A program made the position numbers and the translations under genes. Shown one piece after another: positions 1 to 8,080 of a DNA stretch of 64,000 nucleotides. Location: positions 39,049 through 103,048 of the forward strand of contig JAJFHD010000104.1 in the NCBI GenBank assembly GCA_021775805.1. The letters run 5' to 3'. The DNA comes from Alphaproteobacteria bacterium. GTDB lineage: Bacteria; Pseudomonadota; Alphaproteobacteria; Rhizobiales; JAJFHC01. A model generated the notes under the pieces. The model made no database searches and was not told the DNA's origin. It was given only the letters and a program-made list of their open reading frames with translations. Within the stretch, counting starts at the first letter, position 1; every line of letters begins with the position of its first letter.

Positions 1-195
1 GAACCGATATTGTCGGACTGGAGGAATTTCGAAGCCTGGCAGGAGGCTGGTGCGTTGACGGCCACCGAGAGGGCCAATGCACTGTGGAAAAAGCTGCTCG
101 AGGAGTTTGTGCCGCCGGACCTCGATCCGGCGATAGAGGAAGCGCTGGAAGACTTTGTTGCCCGGCGGAAATACGATATTGAACGGGAACAATGA
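1..195 (+). CDS. MttB-like trimethylamine methyltransferase family protein, C-terminal end (partial)
   Basis: The open frame runs in from the left edge (frame 1) and stops with TGA at 193-195, so only about 64 C-terminal residues are visible. The tail reads LSDWRNFEAW..., then an ERANALWKKLL helix, PPDLDPAIEEAL and FVARRK. I recognise this as the usual C-terminus of the trimethylamine methyltransferase (MttB) superfamily. Most non-pyrrolysine members demethylate quaternary amines such as glycine betaine with a corrinoid partner, but the catalytic barrel lies outside the window, so the substrate cannot be judged. The stop overlaps an ATG at 192, suggesting co-transcription with the aminotransferase that follows. 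A TTG at 10 can be read as a start, but the conserved sequence continues upstream of it, so it is internal. Confidence 0.75.
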   Translation, partial: EPILSDWRNFEAWQEAGALTATERANALWKKLLEEFVPPDLDPAIEEALEDFVARRKYDIEREQ

Positions 196-239
196 ACCTG
201 CTGCCCGTGCCTAGGCGCGCACCTCCCGGAGACTTGCCC

Positions 240-1487
240 ATGACGTTGAACCCATCCGTTATCGACGACGACAACCAAATTGTGGAACCGCAGCTGAGTG
301 GAATTCTCGACCGCTTCACGCCGTCGGCCATCGCACGCATCTTTGATCAGGCCGTGCGGCTCAAGGAGGCCGGGCACGATCTGGCAGACTTCAGTACCGG
401 TGAGCCTGACTTCGACACACCGGACCATATCAAGGAGGCGGGCAAGAAGGCGATTGACGCGGGCGATACCAAGTACACAGCGCTTGTGGGAACCAGTGCG
501 CTCAAGGGAGCGATCCAGAACAAGTTCAAACGCGACAACGACCTGGACTACACGCTCGATGAAATCATCGTTTCAAGCGGCGCCAAGCCGTTGCTTGCCT
601 ATGCCTTCATGACCATGCTCGATCCCGGTGACGAAGTTGTCGTTCCGGCACCGTGCTGGCCGTCGCACCCCGGCGCTGTCAATCTGGTCGGAGGCACACC
701 GGTGTTCGTGCATTCGGGGATTGAGCAGGACTTCAAGATCACGCCGGCCCAGCTAGAAGCGGCGATTGGCCCAAAAACCAAGGCCGTTATCCTGTGCTCG
801 CCAAGTAACCCAACCGGATCGGCCTACCGCCAGGACGAGATAAGGGCCTTGGCGGATGTTTTGTTGCGCCATGAACATGTGTGGATCCTGACCGACGACC
901 TCTACGAACACATCGTCTTTGGGAATTTTTCATTCTCGACGATTGCGGCAGTAGAACCCCGACTCAAGGACCGCACCTTGACCGTCAACGGGGTATCGAA
1001 AGCCTATGCGATGACAGGCTGGCGGATCGGTTTCGCTGGCGGCCCTAAACGTTTGATATCGGGTATTGCCAAGGTCTTTTCCCAAAGTTTCGGGTCGAGC
1101 CCGGCCATGAGCCAGGCCGCCGCCGTCGAAGCGCTGGAAGGCCGTCAGGATTTCCTGCCCGAGTATGCCAAGGCCTATGAGCGCCGGCGCGATATTGCCA
1201 TTGACGGACTGGCCGACGCGCCGGGTCTCAAGTGTAACCGTCCTGAAGGCGCCTTCTATCTGTTTCCCTGGTGCGAGGGCGTGATTGGCAAAAACACGCA
1301 AAAGGGAAAAACGATCGAAAACGCCGTCGATTTCGTGGAGCACCTGCTTGAGGACTGGGGCGTGGTCGTGGTGCCCGGCGAGGCCTTCGAGGCGCCCGGT
1401 TATTTCAGAATGTCGATTGCTGTGTCCGACGACACTTTGAGGAAGGGCGTCGGGCGGATCGTCGATGCCTGCAAGGCTTTGCAGTAA
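240..1487 (+). CDS. Class I/II pyridoxal-phosphate aminotransferase (aspartate aminotransferase-like)
   Basis: This is a cytoplasmic fold-type I PLP aminotransferase of about 415 residues, the normal family size. Visible marks are the N-terminal STGEPDFDTPDHI segment, the SPSNPTG motif, the TDDLYEH Asp/Tyr pair that contacts the cofactor, the Schiff-base lysine in NGVSKAYAMTGWRIGF (about residue 254), and a C-terminal FRMSIA arginine that binds the substrate carboxylate. The family transfers amino groups between amino acids and 2-oxo acids; the exact donor is not evident. I chose ATG 240 because GGAG sits 8 nt upstream. An alternative ATG at 192 overlaps the preceding stop (ATGA) and would add 16 residues of non-conserved, proline-rich sequence. 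It lies 20 nt upstream of the DddP-like gene, so the three genes look like one operon. Confidence 0.88.
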   Translation: MTLNPSVIDDDNQIVEPQLSGILDRFTPSAIARIFDQAVRLKEAGHDLADFSTGEPDFDTPDHIKEAGKKAIDAGDTKYTALVGTSALKGAIQNKFKRDNDLDYTLDEIIVSSGAKPLLAYAFMTMLDPGDEVVVPAPCWPSHPGAVNLVGGTPVFVHSGIEQDFKITPAQLEAAIGPKTKAVILCSPSNPTGSAYRQDEIRALADVLLRHEHVWILTDDLYEHIVFGNFSFSTIAAVEPRLKDRTLTVNGVSKAYAMTGWRIGFAGGPKRLISGIAKVFSQSFGSSPAMSQAAAVEALEGRQDFLPEYAKAYERRRDIAIDGLADAPGLKCNRPEGAFYLFPWCEGVIGKNTQKGKTIENAVDFVEHLLEDWGVVVVPGEAFEAPGYFRMSIAVSDDTLRKGVGRIVDACKALQ

Positions 1488-1507
1488 TACACAAGGAGAA
1501 CAGTTTC

Positions 1508-2815
1508 ATGGCACACGACGATCTTGTCGACCGGTTAATGAACGACTATTCGCAATGGACACCGGAGTCCAAGAGTTTCATCAGTGCCAAGAAAACCGAC
1601 TCCATGACCCTGCTGGACACCAGCGCGCAGGTGGATATGTCGACGATGCGGAAGTATCGCCTGGCCCGGCTGCAGGCCGAGATCCAGAAATCCGAATACG
1701 GCGCGGCCCTGTTCTTCGACCCGATCAACGTCCGCTACGCCACCGGCACGCGCAACATGACAGTCTGGCTGCTGCACAATCACGGCCGCTATTGTGTTGT
1801 ACCGGCAGAAGGCAAAGTCGTCCTGTTCGAGTATTCGAACAAGAACTGCGAGAGCATGTCGGACGGAATCGAGGTTGTCGGCGACGTGCGCCGGGCCAAG
1901 GGGTGGTCCTATTTCTTTGCCGGCGAGCACGTGGCGACGGTCTGCCGCGAGTTTGCCGATGAAATGGCTGACCTGATCAAAGGCCTGTCACCGGACAATC
2001 TGCGGCTTGCGGTGGACCGCCTCGATCCGCTGGCGACCCATGAACTGGAACGCCACGGGCTGTCACTGTTCGACGGGCAGGCGCTGATCGAAAAGGCAAG
2101 GGCGGTCAAGTCGGTGGAAGAGGTTGCCTGCATGAATGTGGCCATGGCGGCCTGTGATGCCGGCATTGCCCGCATGCGGGAAGCGCTGAAGCCGGGAATC
2201 ACGGAGAACCAGCTCTGGGCCGAACTGCATTATGCCAATATTGCCCACGGCGGCGAGTGGATGGAGACCAGGATCCTGTCGTCGGGCGGACGGACCAATC
2301 CGTGGTTTCAGGAGTCGAGCGACCGGGTGATCCGGCCGGGCGACATCGTCAGTTTCGATACCGACATGATCGGGCCTTACGGTTATTGCTGCGATGTTTC
2401 GCGGACTTTCTTCTGCGGTCCCGGCCGTCCAAGCAGCGAGCAGCGCAGGCTTTACGGTCTGGCCATGGAGCAGATCCATCACAACCTGGACCTGTGCGCG
2501 CCGGGCGTCACGTTTCGAGAGATTGGCGAGAAGGCCTGGCGTGTGCCGGAGCGCTACAGTGACCAGAAATACTCAAGTATCGCCCATGGCGTTGGCCTGT
2601 GCGACGAGTGGCCGGTGATTTCCTACACCGATATCGAAGGCCGCAAGATCCAGGAAGGCGTGCTTGAGCCGGGCATGATGATCTGCATCGAGAGCTACAT
2701 CGGCGAGACCGGCGGTGCCGAGGGCGTCAAGCTGGAGCAGCAGATACTGATTACCGATACCGGATACGAGCTTCTGAGCACCTACCCGTTCGAGGACGAG
2801 CTTCTGGGGGATTGA
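1508..2815 (+). CDS. dddP: DddP-like DMSP lyase / M24 metallopeptidase-fold enzyme
   Basis: This 435-residue protein has a creatinase-like N-terminal domain and an M24 pita-bread C-terminal domain. Recalled iron ligands of the Ruegeria DMSP lyase DddP (D295, D297, D307, H371, E406, E421) map to D284, D286, D296, H360, E395 and E410, all at a constant offset of 11. The proposed catalytic D377 and nearby Y366 map to D366 and Y355 at the same offset. Shared blocks include FDPINVRYATGT, TNPWFQE and HGVGLCDEWP. DddP cleaves dimethylsulfoniopropionate to acrylate and DMS in the cytoplasm. Some close M24 homologues are annotated as Xaa-Pro peptidases, so activity is inferred, not shown. ATG 1508 follows AAGGAG. 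The MttB-like gene upstream, another methylated-compound enzyme family, fits an osmolyte-breakdown role. Confidence 0.72.
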   Translation: MAHDDLVDRLMNDYSQWTPESKSFISAKKTDSMTLLDTSAQVDMSTMRKYRLARLQAEIQKSEYGAALFFDPINVRYATGTRNMTVWLLHNHGRYCVVPAEGKVVLFEYSNKNCESMSDGIEVVGDVRRAKGWSYFFAGEHVATVCREFADEMADLIKGLSPDNLRLAVDRLDPLATHELERHGLSLFDGQALIEKARAVKSVEEVACMNVAMAACDAGIARMREALKPGITENQLWAELHYANIAHGGEWMETRILSSGGRTNPWFQESSDRVIRPGDIVSFDTDMIGPYGYCCDVSRTFFCGPGRPSSEQRRLYGLAMEQIHHNLDLCAPGVTFREIGEKAWRVPERYSDQKYSSIAHGVGLCDEWPVISYTDIEGRKIQEGVLEPGMMICIESYIGETGGAEGVKLEQQILITDTGYELLSTYPFEDELLGD

Positions 2816-2847
2816 TTGTCCAGGTCCTCCGTTTGCTGAGACTTGGA

Positions 2848-2875
2848 CCCCGGCTCGCCCTGAGGGGCGCCGGGG
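2848..2875. repeat. GC-rich hairpin module, copy A
   Basis: CCCCGG at 2848-2853 pairs with CCGGGG at 2870-2875 around an interior containing CGCCC and GGGCG, giving a strong stem. A closely similar module is at 30291-30319. It sits 33 bases after the DddP-like stop codon and could also act as a transcription terminator, though there is no U-tract. Confidence 0.5.
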
Positions 2876-2901
2876 AACGAAGATGGTGAGAGTCGTTCAT
2901 T

Positions 2902-2947
2902 TCCCGGGCGCGATGCAGCGCGCCAGTGCTGCTTCGCAGAACCGGGA
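2902..2947. repeat. Palindromic intergenic repeat (46 bp), copy A
   Basis: A 46-bp imperfect palindrome bounded by TCCCGG and CCGGGA, with inner arms GCGA/TCGC and GCAGC/GCTGC. It matches the element at 30211-30256 at 39 of 46 positions with no gap. One of the differences is compensatory in the outer stem (G6-C41 here, T6-A41 there). This resembles the dispersed hairpin repeats seen between genes in many Hyphomicrobiales. The remaining 2816-3085 gap shows no gene. Confidence 0.65.
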
Positions 2948-3085
2948 GCGCGCCAATCTCAATGGTCAGTGTATGAAACGGTGCCGGGGCACCGGAGGCG
3001 GGTGGGCGATCGTTGTCCGCGTGCGGCGGCATTCACCGCAAAGTAGAAGGTGTTCCGGCATGAACCACATTGCGCGCGGAATGCC

Positions 3086-3790
3086 CTATAAGTCGAATGT
3101 AACGACCGGAGTTTCTGCATCGGCAATGGCGCTTTGCGTCGTGGCGGCGACGTGGGTTTCCAAAAGCGCGCGCAGATCGGCCGTCGCCTTGTCAATATCG
3201 GCGGTCCCCAGACCCTGGACGGTCAACACGGCCCTATCTGTGTCCAGGCTGACCGGGCTGCGGGCATCCTGGTACCAGTTCCAACGACGGCACAGAATTT
3301 TTCCGTCATCGGCGTAGACCACCTCACCGATCTTGGGCGGGTCGTTTTCAGGCGGCTCTTTGCCCAGGGCATGGAACGTGTCACCGTCGCGCGCGTACCG
3401 GAAACACAGGGTGCCTTGTGTCTTGTCGAGATCGTCGGCGCCGACTGGAACCAGAGCTCGAACGGACAACAGATTGTACGTGTCGACCAGAGTGTTGATG
3501 CGCGGCAGGCCGCGGCCGGACAGAATGCTGCGCACGAGCCGTTCCACCGACGAACGGTAGCTTGTCTTCTTGACGCCAAAGGCGCGATAGCCCTTTCGCC
3601 AGTCGTATAGCTCAGGGATTGAGGGAATGTCGCGCCCGCCGAGTTCCTGCGTGATGGCGGCTTCCGTTCTCTCGATTGATTGCTGAAGCGCCGGTGAACG
3701 GCTCCCCGCGATCGTCATGTTGCTGGCGATGACAACGCCGACCCGGTAGTCGGAAAAATCGCCGGCCAGTTCGGTGATCGAGAATTTCAT
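3086..3790 (-). CDS. B3/B4 tRNA-binding-domain protein
   Basis: A 234-residue cytoplasmic protein made of one B3/B4 domain, the fold found in the phenylalanyl-tRNA synthetase beta chain. Family marks are YRAFGVKKTSYRSSVERLVR, LPRINTLVDTYNLLS, and FRYARDGDTFHAL. Stand-alone B3/B4 proteins are thought to edit or bind aminoacyl-tRNA, but the function of this clade is unsettled. I chose ATG 3790, preceded by GGA 9 nt upstream, over a TTG at 3844 that adds 18 unconserved residues. The TTG would place the start 3 nt from the upstream AhpD-like gene's stop, so the two genes are probably co-transcribed either way. Confidence 0.8.
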   Translation of the reverse strand: MKFSITELAGDFSDYRVGVVIASNMTIAGSRSPALQQSIERTEAAITQELGGRDIPSIPELYDWRKGYRAFGVKKTSYRSSVERLVRSILSGRGLPRINTLVDTYNLLSVRALVPVGADDLDKTQGTLCFRYARDGDTFHALGKEPPENDPPKIGEVVYADDGKILCRRWNWYQDARSPVSLDTDRAVLTVQGLGTADIDKATADLRALLETHVAATTQSAIADAETPVVTFDL

Positions 3791-3847
3791 GCCAGGTTCC
3801 GTGAGCGAGGCGTGGGCCGATTTTGAGACGTCAGTATCCGGCAAGTC

Positions 3848-4429
3848 CTAGTCGGCTTCCTTGTAGAATCCAATCGTATCCCCCTGGGTCGTAACCCCAA
3901 GGCCGTTCAGCAAGCGGTTGGAATAGTTGAAGTAGGCGCAAACCTGGTTGACCTCCAGAACCTCACCGTCTTCGCAACCGGCCTGGCGCAGGAGATCCAT
4001 GTCGGACGCGACCATGTTGCCGGGGCGCAGGGTGAGTTTTTCTGCATAGCGCAGCAAGGCAAGGTCCTTGCCTTCGAATGCGTCGCCGGGACGGCGGGCC
4101 TTGAGGGCTGCAAAAATAATATCGGACCGCCGTTCGTCTTTCATCAGGCGGCGTACGTTCATGAAATGATGGCTGAGACTGTACTCGCATTCATTCAGGA
4201 TGGACGTGTACGAGGCCACAACTTCGAGAAACCAGAAGGCCAGGGTATTGGCGTCGTTGTGCAGCACGCTTCTGTAGAGTGTCACATGACCGTCCATGGT
4301 CTGTGGCCGCAAGGAATGGGCGCGCATGACATTGTCGACAGTGCCATGGGGTGTGCGCACCTTGTCATACATTTCCTTCAGAAAACCGTCGGCCTTCTCG
4401 TCCGCTATCATTTCGATCCAGGCGCTCAT
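3848..4429 (-). CDS. AhpD-like / carboxymuconolactone decarboxylase family protein
   Basis: This 193-residue all-helical protein resembles the peroxidase-related AhpD-like subfamily. The active-site helix reads NECEYSLSHH: the first cysteine and the histidines are present, but the second position of the CxxC pair is serine, so it would lack the redox disulfide of classical AhpD. Similar CxxS variants occur in this subfamily and their activity is poorly defined. ATG 4429 is preceded by AAGGAG 5-6 nt upstream; an in-frame upstream start at 4477 has no comparable site. A near-perfect palindrome at 4481-4504 lies in the probable promoter region, so the gene may be operator-controlled. It is likely co-transcribed with the B3/B4 gene. 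Confidence 0.8.
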   Translation of the reverse strand: MSAWIEMIADEKADGFLKEMYDKVRTPHGTVDNVMRAHSLRPQTMDGHVTLYRSVLHNDANTLAFWFLEVVASYTSILNECEYSLSHHFMNVRRLMKDERRSDIIFAALKARRPGDAFEGKDLALLRYAEKLTLRPGNMVASDMDLLRQAGCEDGEVLEVNQVCAYFNYSNRLLNGLGVTTQGDTIGFYKEAD

Positions 4430-4480
4430 GAACACTCCTTCGGCTGTTGTAGAATGACCGGCGGTGCCAGCGGACACCCG

Positions 4481-4504
4481 TTCTCGACATTCGAATGTAG
4501 AGAA
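4481..4504. promoter_or_regulatory. 24-bp near-perfect palindrome upstream of the AhpD-like gene
   Basis: Arms TTCTC (4481-4485) and GAGAA (4500-4504) flank the core ACATTCGAATGT (4487-4498), which is itself a perfect palindrome. Only the pair 4486/4499 (G/A) does not match, so 11 of 12 pairs fit. It lies 51-75 nt upstream of the minus-strand start at 4429, where a dimeric repressor would bind. The regulator is unknown; the MarR gene at 6298-6732 is one candidate. Confidence 0.5.
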
Positions 4505-4627
4505 GTCCTGCCACAGGGAGCGGACGGCGTGGTCGTGGCCCGCCCGCCAGCAGGCTTGCCCTCTGTTTTATTTTAGGACGCGCCGGTACGCAATGCCTAG
4601 AGCGAATCAATGGAGCTAAAACTTCGG

Positions 4628-6223
4628 CTAACTCTGTGCCTCGACAAATTTGAAAGCCTGCTTGGTTACCCTGAGCATGTGCTTCTGCTTGGCCGGCTCG
4701 TGAACGAGCCGGTTGAGGGCGGCAAAGGCAACCGGTTTCCAGGTGGCGTGCGGGTTGCGTTCCAGTTCCTCCCTGATCGCGGTTGCCAGCTTGAGGACAT
4801 GGACCGAGTATATGTAAAGCGGCTGGCCATGGTCGAGCAACCCGTCGAAGACCTCGTCAAGAAAGGTGTCCGGATTGTCTACGGTCCACTGCGAGACGTC
4901 CTGGCCCCAATCGACGAAGTTGGTGTTGCGGCCAAGAAAACACGCGGTTTGCAGGAACGAGTTGGCCCACAGGTCCGGTTGGCGTGCGCAGATCCGGCGC
5001 GATGCGTTGAGGTGCGTCATGGTGTGAGTGAAGTCGAGCCAGTCGACATTCTGCTGGACCGGCTTGTCCACATGTTCGCGGTACTGCGGATCGAAATGCA
5101 GCATGGCATCGCAGCCGGCATGCATCAGGACGTCAAACAGCCCATCGGCATTGCCGCCTGCGCGTGTGACCATGTCAAAGCAGGCATTTACGCCCTTGCC
5201 GCGCAGGTCGTCGGGCTGCGGCAGGTCGGTGGCAGTTGGATCCCACTTTTCCAAAGCCGGCGCATAACCGCGGAATTCGGGTATCAGGTCTTCACGGGCA
5301 CCGGTGCACAAGGTGCGCACGAGCGGATACAGCAGTGCCCTGGCGGCGGCAACACCAAGGATCCCGATGAGTTCGTAGGTCTTTTCGAGGTAGATTGGTG
5401 TGTGTCCGAAATTCTGGTAATGGCGCAACGCCGCCCGCTCGAGGGCAGGGCGCAGGGCGTCGGCGCCCACGGTTTCCAGGGCAATATCTATCTGTGCGGT
5501 GGCCTCATCCTGCGCTTCGTCTTCAATTGCTGCCTCAAGGGCGGCTGGGTCAAACACCGATGCCTGTTTTGTCCTGAAGGGAAATGGTCCGTTCTGCATC
5601 ATGCGGTCCCAGGACAGATGCCCGATGATTTCGATCAAGGGGATCAGGCGGGCCTCGGGTTCGGTTGCTGCAATCCGGTCGCGCAGCGCCAGCCAGTCCG
5701 GAGCCCCCGCCTGGGCGTGAGTCATGCCGAACTCGAAACCGTCGGCGGCCCACTCAAAGGCAAAGGGAAGGACGTCAACCGGGTCAGCGCCGGTCTGTTG
5801 ATAGCGGGCCAACTCACGCGCCATGCGTTCATAATCGTGTTCGTCGAAGGCCTGCCGCAATCCGGCAATCGCTGCGTCACGGACCTCCTGTGCCGGCGGG
5901 TCGGCCAGATCGAGAACGATGAGGCCGTCCACGATTGTTACAGGATACAACCGCAGCTTGTCGCCGCCGACCAGGGTTTCGCCGGAGTCCAGATCAAACT
6001 TCCAGTTGTGCCAGTTACACGTGAGAACACAGGCGTCGGCGAGCGTGCCTTCCGAGAGCGGGTAGCCTTCGTGCGGACATCGGTTGTTGCAGGCGTATAT
6101 TGTGTCTTCACTCAACCAGAGCAGAATCTGTTTGCCGTTGGGCTTGACGACGGTCTTGCCGCCTTTCCGGACAAGCTCTGCCTTCGCGATGGCATTGGTC
6201 CAGACGGGTTCGGGTCGGGTCAT
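4628..6223 (-). CDS. Rieske [2Fe-2S] protein with large uncharacterised C-terminal domain
   Basis: The 531-residue protein starts with a Rieske domain (about residues 8-105): C49-P-H51 and C69-N-W-H72 are the four cluster ligands. About 420 residues follow that I cannot place securely. They contain conserved-looking histidines (for example FTHTMTHLNASRR and the LQTACFLGRN segment) and distantly recall questin-oxidase-like proteins. The N-terminal cluster suggests electron delivery to an oxygenase-type active site, but no mononuclear-iron 2-His-1-Asp motif of ring hydroxylases was identified. ATG 6223 has GGA 7-8 nt upstream; the upstream in-frame start at 6256 lacks one. A MarR gene lies 74 nt upstream on the same strand and may control it. 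Confidence 0.72.
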   Translation of the reverse strand: MTRPEPVWTNAIAKAELVRKGGKTVVKPNGKQILLWLSEDTIYACNNRCPHEGYPLSEGTLADACVLTCNWHNWKFDLDSGETLVGGDKLRLYPVTIVDGLIVLDLADPPAQEVRDAAIAGLRQAFDEHDYERMARELARYQQTGADPVDVLPFAFEWAADGFEFGMTHAQAGAPDWLALRDRIAATEPEARLIPLIEIIGHLSWDRMMQNGPFPFRTKQASVFDPAALEAAIEDEAQDEATAQIDIALETVGADALRPALERAALRHYQNFGHTPIYLEKTYELIGILGVAAARALLYPLVRTLCTGAREDLIPEFRGYAPALEKWDPTATDLPQPDDLRGKGVNACFDMVTRAGGNADGLFDVLMHAGCDAMLHFDPQYREHVDKPVQQNVDWLDFTHTMTHLNASRRICARQPDLWANSFLQTACFLGRNTNFVDWGQDVSQWTVDNPDTFLDEVFDGLLDHGQPLYIYSVHVLKLATAIREELERNPHATWKPVAFAALNRLVHEPAKQKHMLRVTKQAFKFVEAQS

Positions 6224-6297
6224 GACGGATCCTTTCAGTGGACGGCATGCAGGCAAACGTAATTCGGCAATTTTAATAAAGCAAGTGATTTATTGTT

Positions 6298-6732
6298 TTA
6301 TTGTTGCTTTTGTTCATCCGTCAGAGATTTCAGCAACCGGCAGAGCCGTTCGGCGTCCCAACTGCCCAGTTGGTCGGCCACGGTTTTCTCAAAGTCCTTT
6401 ACTTCGGATCGGCAGCGTTCGAGAAGTTCCAGCCCGAAATCGGAGATGTAGACGCGTACCTTGCGGCTGTCATCGGGATCCTGTTTGCGGTGGACCAGGG
6501 CTTTCGAGACCATGCGATCGACGGTTTTCGACAGGGCGGGCATGTTCATCAGCACTTCGCGTGACAGATCTCCCATGGTCCGCCCGTTGCCGTCGTTCAG
6601 AACCGTTAGGATCCGCCATTGCTCTACAGGAATGCCTTCACGGCGCAGGCGGGCGTCGAGTTCGCCGTGAACCTGGCGATGGGCCTGTGCCAGCAGGAAC
6701 GGCAGGGAGTCCGACAATGACAATGACGACAT
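6298..6732 (-). CDS. MarR family transcriptional regulator
   Basis: A 144-residue winged-helix regulator of normal MarR length. Visible are the DNA-binding segment MGDLSREVLMNMPALSKTVDRMV and the wing DPDDSRKVRVYIS, in which D and R are typical MarR wing residues. MarR dimers usually repress by binding palindromes and release DNA on binding small aromatic or oxidised ligands. The start ATG 6732 is chosen by alignment; its ribosome site is weak, and a start 14 codons upstream is possible. It lies directly upstream of the Rieske gene and divergent from the amide-transport locus. Its targets could be either, and TTTTCC-containing repeats occur on its upstream side (6801-6814) and before the flotillin gene. 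Confidence 0.85.
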   Translation of the reverse strand: MSSLSLSDSLPFLLAQAHRQVHGELDARLRREGIPVEQWRILTVLNDGNGRTMGDLSREVLMNMPALSKTVDRMVSKALVHRKQDPDDSRKVRVYISDFGLELLERCRSEVKDFEKTVADQLGSWDAERLCRLLKSLTDEQKQQ

Positions 6733-6800
6733 CAACGATCCGATCACACGAGTGTTTCTGTTCCGCGTGCGCAACGCACTGCCTGATCTATGTACCGTGA

Positions 6801-6814
6801 TTTATTTTCCAAGG
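6801..6814. promoter_or_regulatory. TTTTCC-type repeat in the MarR / AmiC-like intergenic region
   Basis: The minus strand reads CTTGGAAAATAAA at 6813-6801, a 13-mer found again exactly on the plus strand at 8106-8118. The plus strand reads TTTTCCAAGG at 6805-6814, close to the palindrome at 8081-8094. This 231-nt gap separates divergent genes, so a shared operator or promoter element is plausible. Confidence 0.4.
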
Positions 6815-6963
6815 CAATTAAATGGACGTGCGGTTCAACCGATCCGGCATTCAACGTTGTGTGAAAACCCAAAAAGCCGCAAGCTGGAGGCCGAACATGT
6901 CGGCGGGGCCGGTTCGGCGCTGTCGGCCGGGTTGAATGTGAAGCAACCGGAGCCGGACACATC

Positions 6964-8049
6964 ATGACCAATGACTTGTCCATCGCCACCGCCAGGGAAA
7001 ACCGGATCTCGGTGGGCCTGTTCGTTCCTGTCAGCGGACCTGCCGGACTCTGGGGGCCGTCGTGCCGGGCCTGTGCCGAACTTGCCGCAGATGAGATCAA
7101 CGCCCGCGGCGGTCTGGAGGGCAGGGAACTTGCGTTGTCGATTGTTGATTCCGGCGGCGATCCGGCAGACGTGGCAGATGCGGCCAGTCTGCTACTCGAA
7201 GACCGGGACATCGATGCTATTGTGGGCATGCATACAAGTGACGTCCGTGAAGCGTTGTCTCAGACGGTTTCCGGCAGCATTCCTTATGTGTACACACCTC
7301 TCTATGAAGGCGGCGAGACCGCGCCCGGGGTGTTCTGTATCGGCGAGACGCCGGCGCAACAACTTCTGCCGTCGCTCGACTGGTTGTGTGAGCGCTACAG
7401 TGCAAATCGATGGTTTCTGATCGGCAATGACTATGTCTGGCCGCGGACGACAAACGCTCTGGTGCGCCACCATTTCCACCGTCGGGGGCACGCGATATGC
7501 GATGAGGTATATGTGCCGTTTGGAACCCGCGATTACGATATGCTGATCGACCGTGTCGTTGCCTGCGGAACGGACGGTGTCCTGCTATCCCTGGTTGGTG
7601 AAGACGCCGTGCACTTCAACCGGCGGTTCAGCGCATCGGGAGCGGCGGAGAAGATCCTGCGGTTTTCCTGCGCGGTCGAAGAAAATATCCTGTTGGCCAT
7701 CGGCGCCCAGCATACCGATGGACTGTTTGCATCCTCGGGATATTTTGCCGGGCTGGATTCGCGCAAGAACGGTACTTTCAAGGAGCGTTATCACGAGCGT
7801 TTCGGCGAACGCGCCCCGACGCTGAATACCATTGGCCAGTCGATCTATGAAGGCGTGCATTTTCTCAGTGCGCTGGCCCGATCGACGGCGGGCAGGCACT
7901 GGCGCCAATCACGCGGCGACATTCAGATAGATGGCGTCAGAAGCGCCGTTTTCACAGCAGCCGGCCACTCGGCATCGGATATCTATCTGGCTCAGGCTGC
8001 AGGGCATGACTTTGAAATTGTGAAACAATTTCCCCCAGGCGCACTGTAA
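6964..8049 (+). CDS. AmiC-like periplasmic-binding-fold protein without signal peptide (amide sensor?)
   Basis: This 361-residue protein has the type I periplasmic-binding fold of the leucine/urea/amide-binding family (ISVGLFVPVSGPAGLWGPSC near the start, AADEINARGGLEGRELAL, YTPLYEGGE, TLNTIGQSIYEGVHFL). Unlike the transporter partner at 9854, it begins MTNDLSIATARENR, with no Tat or Sec signal, so it should stay in the cytoplasm. That is the arrangement of AmiC, the amide-sensing repressor partner of the antiterminator AmiR in Pseudomonas. No AmiR-like ANTAR gene is visible here, so its partner is unknown. ATG 6964 is the only plausible start. The gene opens the amide locus, divergent from the MarR gene. 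Confidence 0.75.
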   Translation: MTNDLSIATARENRISVGLFVPVSGPAGLWGPSCRACAELAADEINARGGLEGRELALSIVDSGGDPADVADAASLLLEDRDIDAIVGMHTSDVREALSQTVSGSIPYVYTPLYEGGETAPGVFCIGETPAQQLLPSLDWLCERYSANRWFLIGNDYVWPRTTNALVRHHFHRRGHAICDEVYVPFGTRDYDMLIDRVVACGTDGVLLSLVGEDAVHFNRRFSASGAAEKILRFSCAVEENILLAIGAQHTDGLFASSGYFAGLDSRKNGTFKERYHERFGERAPTLNTIGQSIYEGVHFLSALARSTAGRHWRQSRGDIQIDGVRSAVFTAAGHSASDIYLAQAAGHDFEIVKQFPPGAL

Positions 8050-8080
8050 GCCGGATTCGGCGGTCTCATTGTTGAATTCG

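Noticed and set aside
4610..6262. 550-residue open frame on the plus strand
   Set aside because: It is the complement of the Rieske gene; no recognisable domain, no ribosome site, and its length follows from high GC at third codon positions.
6278..6309. AAAGCAA / TTGCTTT inverted repeat at the end of the MarR gene
   Set aside because: Short AT-rich arms with a loop of about 19 bases overlap the MarR stop codon; too weak to call a terminator or operator.
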